A stretch of 64,000 nt of DNA from CAVVUC01 sp963751395. GTDB taxonomy: Bacteria; Verrucomicrobiota; Verrucomicrobiia; Chthoniobacterales; Chthoniobacteraceae. Below are positions 36,310-44,457 of the stretch, in pieces; the stretch's first letter is position 1; every line of letters starts with the position of its first letter. Both the position numbers and the translations under genes were made by a program. Under the pieces are notes generated by a model. The model was not told where the DNA came from and ran no database searches. It saw nothing but the letters and a program-made list of their open reading frames with translations. The stretch is taken from contig CAVVUC010000004.1 of assembly GCA_963751395.1 (NCBI GenBank), positions 806,001 through 870,000 on the forward strand. The letters run 5' to 3'.

Positions 36310-37722
36310 TTAGAAAGCATAGGTGCCGCCGAGGAAGAACTGGTTCCGGTAGTAATTTGAGTAAGAATACGTGTACGAGGTGTCGTATAAGTTATACGAT
36401 GCGGTCAGCGTAATGTGCCGGTTGATCACGTATTGCAGGCCAATGCTGAAACCGATGTCGTCTTCCACGAAATCGCTGCCAGTGCCCACCGCGGCAGTCG
36501 TGATGTGGTTGTAGTTCGCGGAGAGGCTGGCGGTGATTCTTCCGGTCAGGACGTGGTTGATCCCGATCGAGGTTCGGAAGCTGGTCTGCTCCTGCGATGA
36601 AATGTTGCCAGGCTGCAAACCAAACCAGTTGCTCCAGGTGATGTTCGACTGGTGGCCGTAGATGTAGGAAAGCGTCGATTCGAAATAAGGCGACACCTGT
36701 GAGTCTATCCCGGCAGTCTCGTATATGCGGGTCTGCATGCCGGCTCGCACGGTGCCGCGCAATCGCGGACTGAACGTGCTGTCCAGCCCGAGAAGGAAAA
36801 ACTGCGAGGTCGAATCTGCCGACTGCGTGTTTGGGTAGGTGTCCAGTGCTCCCCGAACCTCGACCACGGCGGTGGTTCGGGGTGAAAGGAGATACCGGAA
36901 CTGAAACCCCAGGGTATTGCTGAAAAGATCACTGCCTTGCTGGTCTTGGTTCTCGTAGAGCGTCGTTCCAAAATTATAGCTCGCCACTGTGGACATCCTC
37001 GCGGTCCACAAATACGTGAGGTCGATCTTGGCATTGCCGACGAGGTAATTGCCTGTGTTGTTCGTCGGGGCTGTGATGATGTTAAAATTCGGTTGCGAAA
37101 GAAGCGAGAGACTTGCCGCTGTCGAGACACTGAGTCGTGGGTTGAACCTGTGGTAAAAGACAAACTCCAGGCGGTCGTTGTAATCCATCACACTCCCCGG
37201 CCGGTCCCAGTAGAACAGCCCGCCAATCACCGCGTCCAAAGTGTAAGCGGTCCTTGGACTCGCAGACTGCACAGCGACCACAAGGCTGGCATTCGTGACC
37301 GAGCTTCCCACCCTCGGGTTCTGCTGAGCGCCCGGGGCCGGATTCGTGGGAGCGGAGAAGATGTTGTCGTCGTAGCCCTGCGACAAAGAGACGCTGAACC
37401 TCAAAGGTGGAGCGTTGAACCGGCCCTGCCCGGGCGTCAATGTAACCGGGAGATTTCCGTAAGCCGAGGGCACTTCGATCGGAGCCGCCGGAGCGGGAGC
37501 CGGAGTGCCTCCCCCGGCGCCGGCGCCTGTCTGTCCCGCAGGCGGAGTCGTTTCCCCTCCGACAGATGGAATCAGCACCGATGCAGCTCCGCTCCCGGTT
37601 CCTTGTTCCGAGGGCGTGATGCTTGAGCTGCCGCTTCCTGACGAGGAATCCGCCTGCTGGGCAAGGACCGTTTGAAAAGAAAAACAGCCCGCTAAAACTA
37701 AGGCGGTCCAGCTTCGGTTCAT
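36310..37722 (-). CDS. Outer-membrane beta-barrel protein of polysaccharide export locus
   Basis: 470 residues: signal peptide ending near VLAQQ, a low-complexity Ser/Gly/Pro/Ala linker (about 25-105), then alternating amphipathic strands with many Tyr and aromatic girdle residues to a terminal Phe (FFLGGTYAF), the usual outer-membrane insertion signal. About 350 residues are enough for 14-18 strands. Upstream of the BY-kinase and short OPX genes on the same strand, so it is the likely outer-membrane pore the OPX lacks (Wzp-like). The family name is not certain. Confidence 0.8.
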   Translation of the reverse strand: MNRSWTALVLAGCFSFQTVLAQQADSSSGSGSSSITPSEQGTGSGAASVLIPSVGGETTPPAGQTGAGAGGGTPAPAPAAPIEVPSAYGNLPVTLTPGQGRFNAPPLRFSVSLSQGYDDNIFSAPTNPAPGAQQNPRVGSSVTNASLVVAVQSASPRTAYTLDAVIGGLFYWDRPGSVMDYNDRLEFVFYHRFNPRLSVSTAASLSLLSQPNFNIITAPTNNTGNYLVGNAKIDLTYLWTARMSTVASYNFGTTLYENQDQQGSDLFSNTLGFQFRYLLSPRTTAVVEVRGALDTYPNTQSADSTSQFFLLGLDSTFSPRLRGTVRAGMQTRIYETAGIDSQVSPYFESTLSYIYGHQSNITWSNWFGLQPGNISSQEQTSFRTSIGINHVLTGRITASLSANYNHITTAAVGTGSDFVEDDIGFSIGLQYVINRHITLTASYNLYDTSYTYSYSNYYRNQFFLGGTYAF

Positions 37723-37859
37723 TTCATGGATGGGATTTGCGCACAGTGGTCGGCGAAAAGTGGACTTGAATTAGCGAATCGCCAAAGGCTAGGCAACTGA
37801 ATTATGGCGCGCTCAAAAATGACTTGCGCTCAGCACCGCCCAAAGTTAGAGACGGCATC

Positions 37860-37886
37860 GTGAATACGTTGCATTGGTGGCGATAA
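37860..37886 (+). CDS. Candidate attenuator leader peptide (His-Trp-Trp)
   Basis: A nine-codon frame GTG-AAT-ACG-TTG-CAT-TGG-TGG-CGA-TAA encodes MNTLHWWR. A purine-rich AGAGACGG precedes the GTG. Adjacent Trp codons just before a stop, followed 58 bp later by an intrinsic terminator and then hisI-trpE-trpG, is the layout of a translation-coupled trp attenuator; the His codon before the Trp pair could make it respond to histidine as well. Its tiny size means chance cannot be ruled out. Confidence 0.6.
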   Translation: MNTLHWWR

Positions 37887-37896
37887 AGACGGGCTT

Positions 37897-37913
37897 GCTC
37901 CGAAGTTCGGAGC
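37897..37913 (+). promoter_or_regulatory. Leader hairpin upstream of attenuator terminator
   Basis: GCTCCGA and TCGGAGC form a perfect 7-bp stem around a 3-base loop, starting 10 bases after the leader peptide stop. Part of it (37902-37910) could instead pair with 37934-37942 (GAAGTTC with GAACTTC plus two G-U pairs), giving mutually exclusive structures as attenuators require. Confidence 0.5.
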
Positions 37914-37944
37914 AGTTCTCCCGCTGCCATGCGTTGAACTTCCC

Positions 37945-37981
37945 GCCCGATGATTCCATTTACGAATCGTCGGGCTTTTTT
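37945..37981 (+). terminator. Intrinsic terminator in hisI-trp leader (attenuator)
   Basis: GCCCGATGATTC (37945-37956) pairs with GAATCGTCGGGC (37964-37975) over 12 bp with one G-U pair and a 7-base loop, followed by six T. It ends 10 bases before the hisI ATG and the upstream gene is divergent, so it cannot serve as an end-of-gene terminator: it must act within the hisI-trp leader. Confidence 0.8.
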
Positions 37982-37991
37982 ATCTCAAAAT

Positions 37992-38372
37992 ATGAACCTC
38001 GATTTCAAATTTAACGCCGACGGCCTCATCCCCGCGATCGTGCAGGACAGCAAAACGAACCGCGTGTTGATGATGGCGTGGATGAACGCGACCTCGATCG
38101 AAAAAACCGTCGAAACCGGCCTCATGCATTACTGGAGCCGCTCGCGCAAAAAGCTGTGGCTGAAAGGCGAGACCAGCGGACACACCCAGCGAGTCGTCCG
38201 GTGGTTCAAGGATTGCGACGCAGACACGCTCCTTTTTCAAGTGGAGCAGACCAGCGGGGCGTGCCACACCGGCTACGAGAGTTGTTTTTTTCAGCCCATG
38301 AACCAGGACGGATCGCCGGCGGAAATTACCGAGCAGAAAATTTTTGATCCCGAAAAAACCTACCACGGATGA
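37992..38372 (+). CDS. hisI: Phosphoribosyl-AMP cyclohydrolase
   Basis: 126 residues from the ATG at 37992 (MNLDFKFNADGLIPAIVQD); a frame open to 37950 would start inside the terminator. Third step of histidine synthesis. Motifs: LMMAWMN, TGLMHYWSRSRKKLWLKGE, the metal-binding DCDADTLLFQVEQ and CHTGYESCFF. HisI only, with no fused HisE domain. First gene of the hisI-trpE-trpG unit, under the candidate attenuator. Confidence 0.96.
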   Translation: MNLDFKFNADGLIPAIVQDSKTNRVLMMAWMNATSIEKTVETGLMHYWSRSRKKLWLKGETSGHTQRVVRWFKDCDADTLLFQVEQTSGACHTGYESCFFQPMNQDGSPAEITEQKIFDPEKTYHG

Positions 38373-38427
38373 AGCTGATTTCGCGGATGGCGCATCCGGG
38401 CTTTCCACGAGATCCCTGGTTCAAAGA

Positions 38428-39915
38428 ATGAGCGCGACAATCAAAACGAGCCGCGAAGAGTTTCGCGAACTGGCAAAAAAGGGAAACCTGATTCCCGTTT
38501 TCACCGAGTTGATCGCCGACTGCGAGACACCGGTCTCGGCGTTTTCCAAGATCGACGACGGAGGCTATTCGTTCCTGCTCGAATCGGCGGAGCACATCGA
38601 CAAAGGCGGGCGCTACTCCTTTGTCGGCAGCAATCCGCGCGTCATTTTCCAGAGCACCGGACAAACGATTCGCATTTCGGAAAACGGTGCCGCGCAGGAG
38701 TTCCAGACAGCGGGCGATCCATTGATCGAGCTGGAGAAATTGATGAGCCGGTTTCAGCCCGTTGCCATCGCGGACCTGCCGCGGTTCACCGGCGGCGCGG
38801 TCGGATACCTCGGCTACGACATGGTTCGCTTTTTCGAGCCGACGATCGGCGGGCCGCCAAAGGACGAACTGCAATTGCCGGAGAGCTTTTTTTTCATCAC
38901 CGACACGCTGCTCATCTTCGATCACCAGCTCCGCCGGCTGCGCGTCCTCGCCAACGCGCACATCGAGCAGGACGCCGATGCGGCCTACGATGCCGCCTGC
39001 GGCCAGATCGGGCGGATTCTGAAAAAGCTCGCGCAACCGGCGCAACTGCCGGCGATTGACATTTACCGCGAGCCGCAGCCAGTGACACCGCGCTCGAACA
39101 CGACCCGCGAGGAATACCACGGCATGGTACGCGCGTCGCATGAATACATCCACGCCGGAGACATCTTCCAGATCGTGCCGTCGCAGCGGTTCGAGACCGA
39201 CTACCAGGGCGATGCGCTCACGCTTTATCGTTCGCTGCGGTTCGTGAATCCGTCGCCCTACATGTTCTGTTTGAAATTTGCGGGCGAATTCGCGCTGGTC
39301 GGGAGCTCGCCCGAAGTCCACGTCCGCGCGATCAGCGGCAGAGTCGAAATCCGCCCCATCGCCGGCACGCGCCGCCGCGGCGGGACCGAGGAGGAAGACG
39401 AAAGAAACGCCCGGGAGCTGCTCGCCGATCCGAAGGAACGCGCCGAGCATCTCATGCTCGTCGATCTGGCGCGCAACGACGTGGGGCGAATCGCCGAGTT
39501 CGGCACCGTGCGCGTGACCGATTTCATGACGATCGAGAAATACAGCCACGTCATGCACATCGTCTCGAACGTCATCGGCACCCTGCGCAAAGACAAGAGC
39601 GCCTACGACGTGATGCGCGCGACTTTTCCTGCCGGCACTGTTTCCGGTTCTCCGAAAGTCCGGGCCATGCAGATCATCAACCAGCTCGAAAAAAGCAAGC
39701 GCGGCACCTACGCCGGAGCGGTTGGCTACTTTGGGTTCGACGGCAATTCCGACTCCTGCATCGCGCTGCGGACTGTGGTGCTGAAGGACGGCAAAGCCTT
39801 TGTCCAGGCTGGCGGCGGCGTGGTCGCCGATTCCACGCCGGAGGGCGAATACCAGGAAACGGTGAACAAGGCGATGGGGATGATGAGGGCGATTGAAAGG
39901 GCGAAGGAAATTTAG
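38428..39915 (+). CDS. trpE: Anthranilate synthase component I
   Basis: 495 residues from the ATG at 38428; the longer frame from 38344 overlaps the end of hisI. Converts chorismate and ammonia to anthranilate. The tryptophan feedback motif LLES is intact (about residue 50, SFLLESAEH). The chorismate-binding domain has IFQIVPSQRF, PIAGTRRRG, DLARNDVGR, FPAGTVSGSPK and GAVGYFGFDG. The gap to hisI is 55 bp and to trpG about 400 bp, the latter filled by a four-helix-bundle gene. Confidence 0.97.
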   Translation: MSATIKTSREEFRELAKKGNLIPVFTELIADCETPVSAFSKIDDGGYSFLLESAEHIDKGGRYSFVGSNPRVIFQSTGQTIRISENGAAQEFQTAGDPLIELEKLMSRFQPVAIADLPRFTGGAVGYLGYDMVRFFEPTIGGPPKDELQLPESFFFITDTLLIFDHQLRRLRVLANAHIEQDADAAYDAACGQIGRILKKLAQPAQLPAIDIYREPQPVTPRSNTTREEYHGMVRASHEYIHAGDIFQIVPSQRFETDYQGDALTLYRSLRFVNPSPYMFCLKFAGEFALVGSSPEVHVRAISGRVEIRPIAGTRRRGGTEEEDERNARELLADPKERAEHLMLVDLARNDVGRIAEFGTVRVTDFMTIEKYSHVMHIVSNVIGTLRKDKSAYDVMRATFPAGTVSGSPKVRAMQIINQLEKSKRGTYAGAVGYFGFDGNSDSCIALRTVVLKDGKAFVQAGGGVVADSTPEGEYQETVNKAMGMMRAIERAKEI

Positions 39916-39928
39916 AAATTAGGATTTT
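39911..39928. repeat. Left AT-rich flank of four-helix-bundle gene
   Basis: TTTAGAAATTAGGATTTT; its reverse complement AAAATCCTAATTTCTAAA resembles the tandem CCTAAATGCTAAATCCTAA block on the other side of the small gene (40275-40311). Such inverted simple-sequence flanks suggest the gene between them was inserted as a unit. Confidence 0.6.
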
Positions 39929-39931
39929 GTC

Positions 39932-40286
39932 GTGGACAAAGCCGAACTGAAACAACGGACAAAGACATTCGCCTTGCGTGTAATCAAGCTTGTGAGGGCA
40001 CTGCCGCGCGATATGGCTGCGAAAGCAGTTGCGAATCAATTGGTCCGGAGCGCGATGTCCATTGGTGCGAATTATCGGTCGGCATGCAGGGCGCGCTCGC
40101 GAGCGGAGTTCGCATCCAAGTTGGGTGTCGTATTGGAAGAATGCGACGAAAGCACCTACTGGCTGGAAATCATCATCGAAGCCGGGGATGCAGCCGCGGG
40201 CGAAAGTTGAACCGCTGCGAAAGGAATCAGAGGAGATCAACGCCATCATCTTCAGCGCGATCCGAACGACTCGTCAAAAATCCTAA
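39932..40286 (+). CDS. Four-helix-bundle protein (23S rRNA intervening-sequence type), frameshifted
   Basis: GTG start at 39932. Residues 1-85 match the family: LKQRTKTFALRVIKLVRALP, VRSAMSIGANYRSACRARSR, FASKLGVVLEECDESTYWLE. As sequenced the frame ends at 40210 (92 residues) after EAGDAAAGES, but dropping one G from the GGGG run at 40186-40189 restores a family-like C-terminus (EAGMQPRAKVEPLRKE then SAIRTTRQKS) to the TAA at 40284-40286, about 117 residues. Such proteins are encoded in 23S rRNA insertions and elsewhere; function unknown. It sits between trpE and trpG with inverted AT-rich flanks. Confidence 0.82.
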
Positions 40287-40311
40287 ATGCTAAATCCTAA
40301 CTCCTAAATTC
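40275..40311. repeat. Right AT-rich flank: tandem CCTAAAT-like units
   Basis: AAAAATCCTAAATGCTAAATCCTAACTCCTAAATT consists of four imperfect 7-8-bp units directly before the trpG start and mirrors the left flank at 39911-39928. Confidence 0.7.
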
Positions 40312-40313
40312 CA

Positions 40314-40877
40314 ATGCTCCTGGTCATCGATAACTACGACAGCTTCACCTACAACCTCGTCCAGTATTTCGGCGAACTGGGTGCGGAGTTGCTGGTGAAG
40401 CGCAACGACGAAATCACGATTGCGGAAATCGAAGCGATGAAGCCCGAGCGCATCGTTATCTCGCCCGGTCCCTGCACACCGAATGAGGCCGGCATCTCCT
40501 GCGACGTCATCCGCAGCTTCAGCGCGAGCACGCCGATCCTCGGGGTCTGCCTGGGCCATCAATGCATGGGCCACGTCTTCGGCGGCGATGTGGTGCGCGC
40601 GGGGCGGTTGATGCACGGCAAGACGTCGCCGATTCTGCACAACGGCCAGGGCGTTTTTGCCGGGCTGCCGAATCCCTTTGAAGCGACGCGGTATCACTCT
40701 CTGCTCGTCAAACGCGAGACTTTTCCCGGCTGCCTCGAAATCACCGCCGAGACCGCCGAGAAGGAAATCATGGGATTGCGGCATCGTCAGTTTCCGATCC
40801 ACGGCGTGCAATTTCATCCGGAGTCGATCCTGACCCTCGAAGGGAAAAGGCTGCTTCAGAATTTTCTGAACCTGTAG
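40314..40877 (+). CDS. trpG: Anthranilate synthase component II (glutamine amidotransferase)
   Basis: 187 residues, full length class-I amidotransferase. Supplies ammonia to TrpE and may also serve PabB. Catalytic Cys in [11 protein letters not shown] (about residue 79), His/Glu pair in [11 protein letters not shown] (about 167), N-terminal [20 protein letters not shown] and the [12 protein letters not shown] loop. The start ATG 40314 follows the repeat flank with no strong ribosome-binding site, which may matter for its expression after the small-gene insertion. Confidence 0.97.
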   Translation: MLLVIDNYDSFTYNLVQYFGELGAELLVKRNDEITIAEIEAMKPERIVISPGPCTPNEAGISCDVIRSFSASTPILGVCLGHQCMGHVFGGDVVRAGRLMHGKTSPILHNGQGVFAGLPNPFEATRYHSLLVKRETFPGCLEITAETAEKEIMGLRHRQFPIHGVQFHPESILTLEGKRLLQNFLNL

Positions 40878-40884
40878 CTCCGGC

Positions 40885-41451
40885 TCAGTCGGTGAACTCG
40901 CTCATCTCGTAGAGCTTCGGATCGCGCACGGGACGATTGCGGAGTTTCTTCAGTTGCTCGGTGAGATGTTTGCGACGTTCCGCTTTTTCTTCGCTCGCGC
41001 CTTCTCCACCGGCATTTTCGGACGGCGCGTCAAGGGCATCGAGAGCGCCGGCATATTCGGCTTCGAGTTTCTCCGGATCTTCGCCGCGCTCCATGCGGCC
41101 CAGCATTTCCTCCATTTCCTGGGGCATGCTTTCGCCGGTAATCGCCGACATTTTTCGCATCATCCTCGCGAGCTGGCGCGGGTCGGGATTTTCGGTGTCC
41201 ATTCCGCCAAACTCACGCTCCATCTCGGCCATCGCGGCTTCCATGCGCGGATCGTCCATGTCTGCGCCGCCCGGCTCTCCGGACGGACTCACGACCGCAC
41301 GCTTTTTTACGGAGAACGGCGAAAGCACACGCTCCATCCGGAATTTCGGATTGTCCGGGCAGCGCGGCGTCTTCGTGCCCTGCGCAAGCGTTCGGGCGTA
41401 GAAGGAGTAGGTCTTGTTGTTATCGGGGCAGTGGAATTCGTAGATCGGCAT
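40885..41451 (-). CDS. FmdB-like zinc-ribbon protein with acidic helical tail
   Basis: 188 residues from the ATG at 41451 (MPIYEFHCPDNNKTYSFYA), a start like that of FmdB-type regulatory zinc ribbons; only one Cys is seen at the first knuckle (HCPDN) and one at the second (RCPDN), so metal binding may be reduced. The rest is Met/Glu-rich and helical (about 60-150) then Lys/Arg-rich. Convergent with trpG. Conserved shape suggests a cytoplasmic protein; function unknown. Confidence 0.65.
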   Translation of the reverse strand: MPIYEFHCPDNNKTYSFYARTLAQGTKTPRCPDNPKFRMERVLSPFSVKKRAVVSPSGEPGGADMDDPRMEAAMAEMEREFGGMDTENPDPRQLARMMRKMSAITGESMPQEMEEMLGRMERGEDPEKLEAEYAGALDALDAPSENAGGEGASEEKAERRKHLTEQLKKLRNRPVRDPKLYEMSEFTD

Positions 41452-41606
41452 AATGTTTTTCGATCGCTCAACGCGTTTCTTTTGAAAGAAAGCCCGCCGT
41501 CCTGCAAGTCGTATTGTCCCGGCTGAGAAACCTTGCATCTGAAAGAGGCATTGCGGATGGTTGGATTTTGTTGGCCCGGACACAATGAATTGCTGGCGCC
41601 GCCCCT

Positions 41607-43520
41607 ATGTTTATTCGTCAAGTTAAAGTGCTGTTTGTCTTCGTGTTGATAGCCGTGGCCTTCGTTGCCACTGGCAATGCCGATGACGCCAGTCAGCAGA
41701 TCGACGCCATTTTCGCGCAGCCACCGCCCGCCGATCTGTCGGCGGAGCAGGCCGCTCCGATCATCGAACAACTCGAGCAACTCGCAGCATCCGTCCCCGC
41801 CCGCAAGCCGGAGATCGATGCTTTCTTGATACCGTACCGGCGTGCGGTGGGAACGACGGAACAAGGCGCTTCCGCCTCACCTGCATCGCCGGCGACTGCG
41901 CTGAAACCGAAGCCGCTGCTTTTCGTGAAAACGCCGGGCATGAAGCTCGCCATCCGGGCCGTCTCCGTCACGCCGCAAGGTCTCGCCGTTATCGTCGAGG
42001 CGGCGGACGGAAAAAGGAGCATTTACCAAAGGGAGTTCGTCGAGAGCCCGCTGTCGTGGTTCACCGATACCGAGATGGAAAGCGGCGTTCTCGATCTGGA
42101 AAGGCTCGCCGCGCGCTACGAAAGTTACATGACCGTTTTTCCCGAAGGCCGGCCGGTCCTGCAGGCCGAGGTGAAAAAAATGAAAGCCGTGCTCGCAACC
42201 ATGCGCGAAGCAAGCCGGAAGCGCGACGAGGAGATCCAAAGCAAATTGGCGGGACTCCTCGGGCAGACGTACGACGAGGATAATGAATACACACGAGACG
42301 AGCTTGCCATGATTCTCCTCGATGCCGACGTGGTTCGCAAAGCCCGGCCGGCGCACGCGGTCGAGATCGATCAGATCGTCGCGCCGTTTCGCGAGCACTT
42401 TGAAAACCTGCTCGCGGGCAAGGTCTGCGTCGGCGGCATCTGGAAGACGAAGGAGGAAATCGAGGCGGCGGCGAAAAAACGCCTCTTCGATGACAATCGT
42501 TTGAGTTTTGAGCAAAACCTGACCATTCGCTTCGATGCGCTTGCTCTGAGCGAGTCGCAGGTTTTCAAGTCGCTCACAACGCCCGCCGTCATCCTGGGCG
42601 CGCTTGTCGCAGCGGGGTTGCTTCTGCTTTTCCAGCGCAAGCGCCTCCTGCTCGCCGCCCTGCTGGTTCTCGTGCCCACGGCCGTCGCGGTTTATTGCCT
42701 TTTCCTGCTGACCAGCGGCAGCAGCTCGATCGGAATTGTCCGCACTGCCGGCGGGGCCAACCCGGGAAAAATTTCGCGGCTGCTTTTCCTGTCGTCGCTA
42801 TCGGATCGCAGCGTCTTTACCAAGGATGACGAAAAGGTTTCGTTCACCGATCAGGATTTGAACGAGTTCCTTCACGAGCACCTGAAGTTCGTCAATGACC
42901 CCGGTGGAAAAAGCGCCGGGATTTATGTCACCGACCTCGCCGTCGAGATCGTACCGAGCGGGTTCATTGTCATCGAGCAGGTCCGATACAAAGGCGGTTT
43001 CTATTGCATCCGATACAACGTCGCAATTAACACGCGCGGCAAGAAACCCGTGGTCGCGGATTGCTCGATCAAGTTTGGAAATGCGACCATCACAGGGTCG
43101 GCGAAGCACCGGCTTTGGTCCGCCCTCGCGGAACAACTGGAAAACATCACACGCGAACACCCTCTGCTGCGCGATTACGCGATCTCCAGGTTCATGGAAA
43201 GCGAACTACTCCTCGCCCTGAAAGCACCGGAGCCTGAGCCTGAAAAAGAACAGACGGCTTCCGTGCCGGCAGCGACCCGCAAACCAACTCCCAAAGCCAC
43301 GCCTGCAGCAACAGCCGCTCCCGCCAGGCCTGCCGAAGAAGCAATCGAACCAGCGCGGGCCGCTCAGCCCGAGATGGAGGATCAGCCGGCGATGGAAGAT
43401 CAGCCGGCGACCAGCACGCCGACTACCGAACCGGCAGCCGAGCCGGCAACCCAGCCTTCGATGTCCACGCCGGTTCAATCCGAGCCGCAAGGTGCCGAGC
43501 CTTCGTCGGGGATCGAATAG
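41607..43520 (+). CDS. Hypothetical membrane protein with Pro/Thr/Ala-rich tail
   Basis: 637 residues: signal peptide (about 1-25), a periplasmic helical region (about 26-320), two adjacent membrane helices (about 328-348 and 350-372), a second soluble domain (about 385-540) with EKVSFTDQDLNEFLHEHLKF and a beta-rich core, and a low-complexity tail (about 545-637) containing the repeat MEDQPA twice. No family is recognised. The gene lies alone between FmdB-like and EamA genes; a hairpin follows its stop. Confidence 0.75.
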   Translation: MFIRQVKVLFVFVLIAVAFVATGNADDASQQIDAIFAQPPPADLSAEQAAPIIEQLEQLAASVPARKPEIDAFLIPYRRAVGTTEQGASASPASPATALKPKPLLFVKTPGMKLAIRAVSVTPQGLAVIVEAADGKRSIYQREFVESPLSWFTDTEMESGVLDLERLAARYESYMTVFPEGRPVLQAEVKKMKAVLATMREASRKRDEEIQSKLAGLLGQTYDEDNEYTRDELAMILLDADVVRKARPAHAVEIDQIVAPFREHFENLLAGKVCVGGIWKTKEEIEAAAKKRLFDDNRLSFEQNLTIRFDALALSESQVFKSLTTPAVILGALVAAGLLLLFQRKRLLLAALLVLVPTAVAVYCLFLLTSGSSSIGIVRTAGGANPGKISRLLFLSSLSDRSVFTKDDEKVSFTDQDLNEFLHEHLKFVNDPGGKSAGIYVTDLAVEIVPSGFIVIEQVRYKGGFYCIRYNVAINTRGKKPVVADCSIKFGNATITGSAKHRLWSALAEQLENITREHPLLRDYAISRFMESELLLALKAPEPEPEKEQTASVPAATRKPTPKATPAATAAPARPAEEAIEPARAAQPEMEDQPAMEDQPATSTPTTEPAAEPATQPSMSTPVQSEPQGAEPSSGIE

Positions 43521-43541
43521 CCGCGCATCCACAGCCTGCGA

Positions 43542-43560
43542 CCGGGTTCACTGAACCCGG
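43542..43560. terminator. Hairpin between convergent genes
   Basis: CCGGGTTC-ACT-GAACCCGG forms a perfect 8-bp stem with a 3-base loop in the 40-bp space between two convergent stops. There is no T-run, so it could be a weak bidirectional terminator or an mRNA 3' stabiliser. Confidence 0.5.
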
Positions 43561-44454
43561 CTACACGAGCGTCAGAAAAATCGAACCCGCAACGGCGATC
43601 ACGCTGCCGATTGCCGGGCGCAGACCCGGCCGGTCTCCGTCCATGACAAACGCGAGCAGCATCGTCACCACCGGAGCGGTCGCCACGATCGGCAGCACAA
43701 TTCCGCTCGGAGTCGTCGAGAGCGCCCATTGATAACACCCGACGCCGATCGCCGATCCCGTGAGCCCGTTCAACACCACCCAGCCCCAGGCCGACCGCCA
43801 GCGATGCGGCGTGGTTGAACCTGCATCGCGTCTCCGCCACATTTTCACGGCCACGTAAAAAAGCGCCGTCACGATGATGCCGCCGATGATTCGCTGATAC
43901 GCCGCGCTGCCGCCATCGACGTAAACTCCGCCCGCTTCCGCAACCAGCGAAGCCTTGCGGCTCAGCACTGCGCCGAGCGCCTGCCCGAGCGCCGCCAGGA
44001 TTCCAAAAAGCGCGCCGACCCAAATCTTGCGTCTGCCGATATGCAGATGTTCCGCGGGGGCAAGCGCCAGCGCGACGCCAAAAAGGATCAACGCCCCGCA
44101 CGACAACTGCGCCCACGACAACGTCGTCCCGAGCCACAGGCGTTCGATCGCCGCTCCCATCGGCGCGGCAAGACACTGCGCGAGCAGGATCGTGAGCCGC
44201 GGCCCGAGGCGCGTGAGCGCGAGAAAAAGCGCCACGTCGCCGAATCCGAATCCCGCGACACCGCTCAGGAAAAAATACCAGCGCGCCTCTCCGTGGACGA
44301 TCTGCCCGAACCCGTGCGCCCAGATTCCAAGCAGCACCAGCCCGACCGTCATGCGTGCCAGATTCGCAAGGCTCCCGCCGAGCAACCGAGCCGAGCGCGC
44401 GGCAAAGATCACCGAGAGCGAGAAGAAAAGTGTGGTGAGAAACGCAGCGGCCAC
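43561..44454 (-). CDS. EamA/DMT-superfamily transporter
   Basis: 297 residues with about ten hydrophobic helices in two EamA repeats (about 1-140 and 150-297). Typical features include an N-terminal Met-Ala helix, GFGFGDVALFLALTRLGPR in the first repeat and LNGLTGSAIGVGCYQWAL in the second. Likely an inner-membrane exporter of small metabolites; the substrate is unknown. The start is 3 bp from the GH1 stop upstream, so they are probably co-transcribed. Confidence 0.9.
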   Translation of the reverse strand: MAAAFLTTLFFSLSVIFAARSARLLGGSLANLARMTVGLVLLGIWAHGFGQIVHGEARWYFFLSGVAGFGFGDVALFLALTRLGPRLTILLAQCLAAPMGAAIERLWLGTTLSWAQLSCGALILFGVALALAPAEHLHIGRRKIWVGALFGILAALGQALGAVLSRKASLVAEAGGVYVDGGSAAYQRIIGGIIVTALFYVAVKMWRRRDAGSTTPHRWRSAWGWVVLNGLTGSAIGVGCYQWALSTTPSGIVLPIVATAPVVTMLLAFVMDGDRPGLRPAIGSVIAVAGSIFLTLV

Positions 44455-44457
44455 TGG

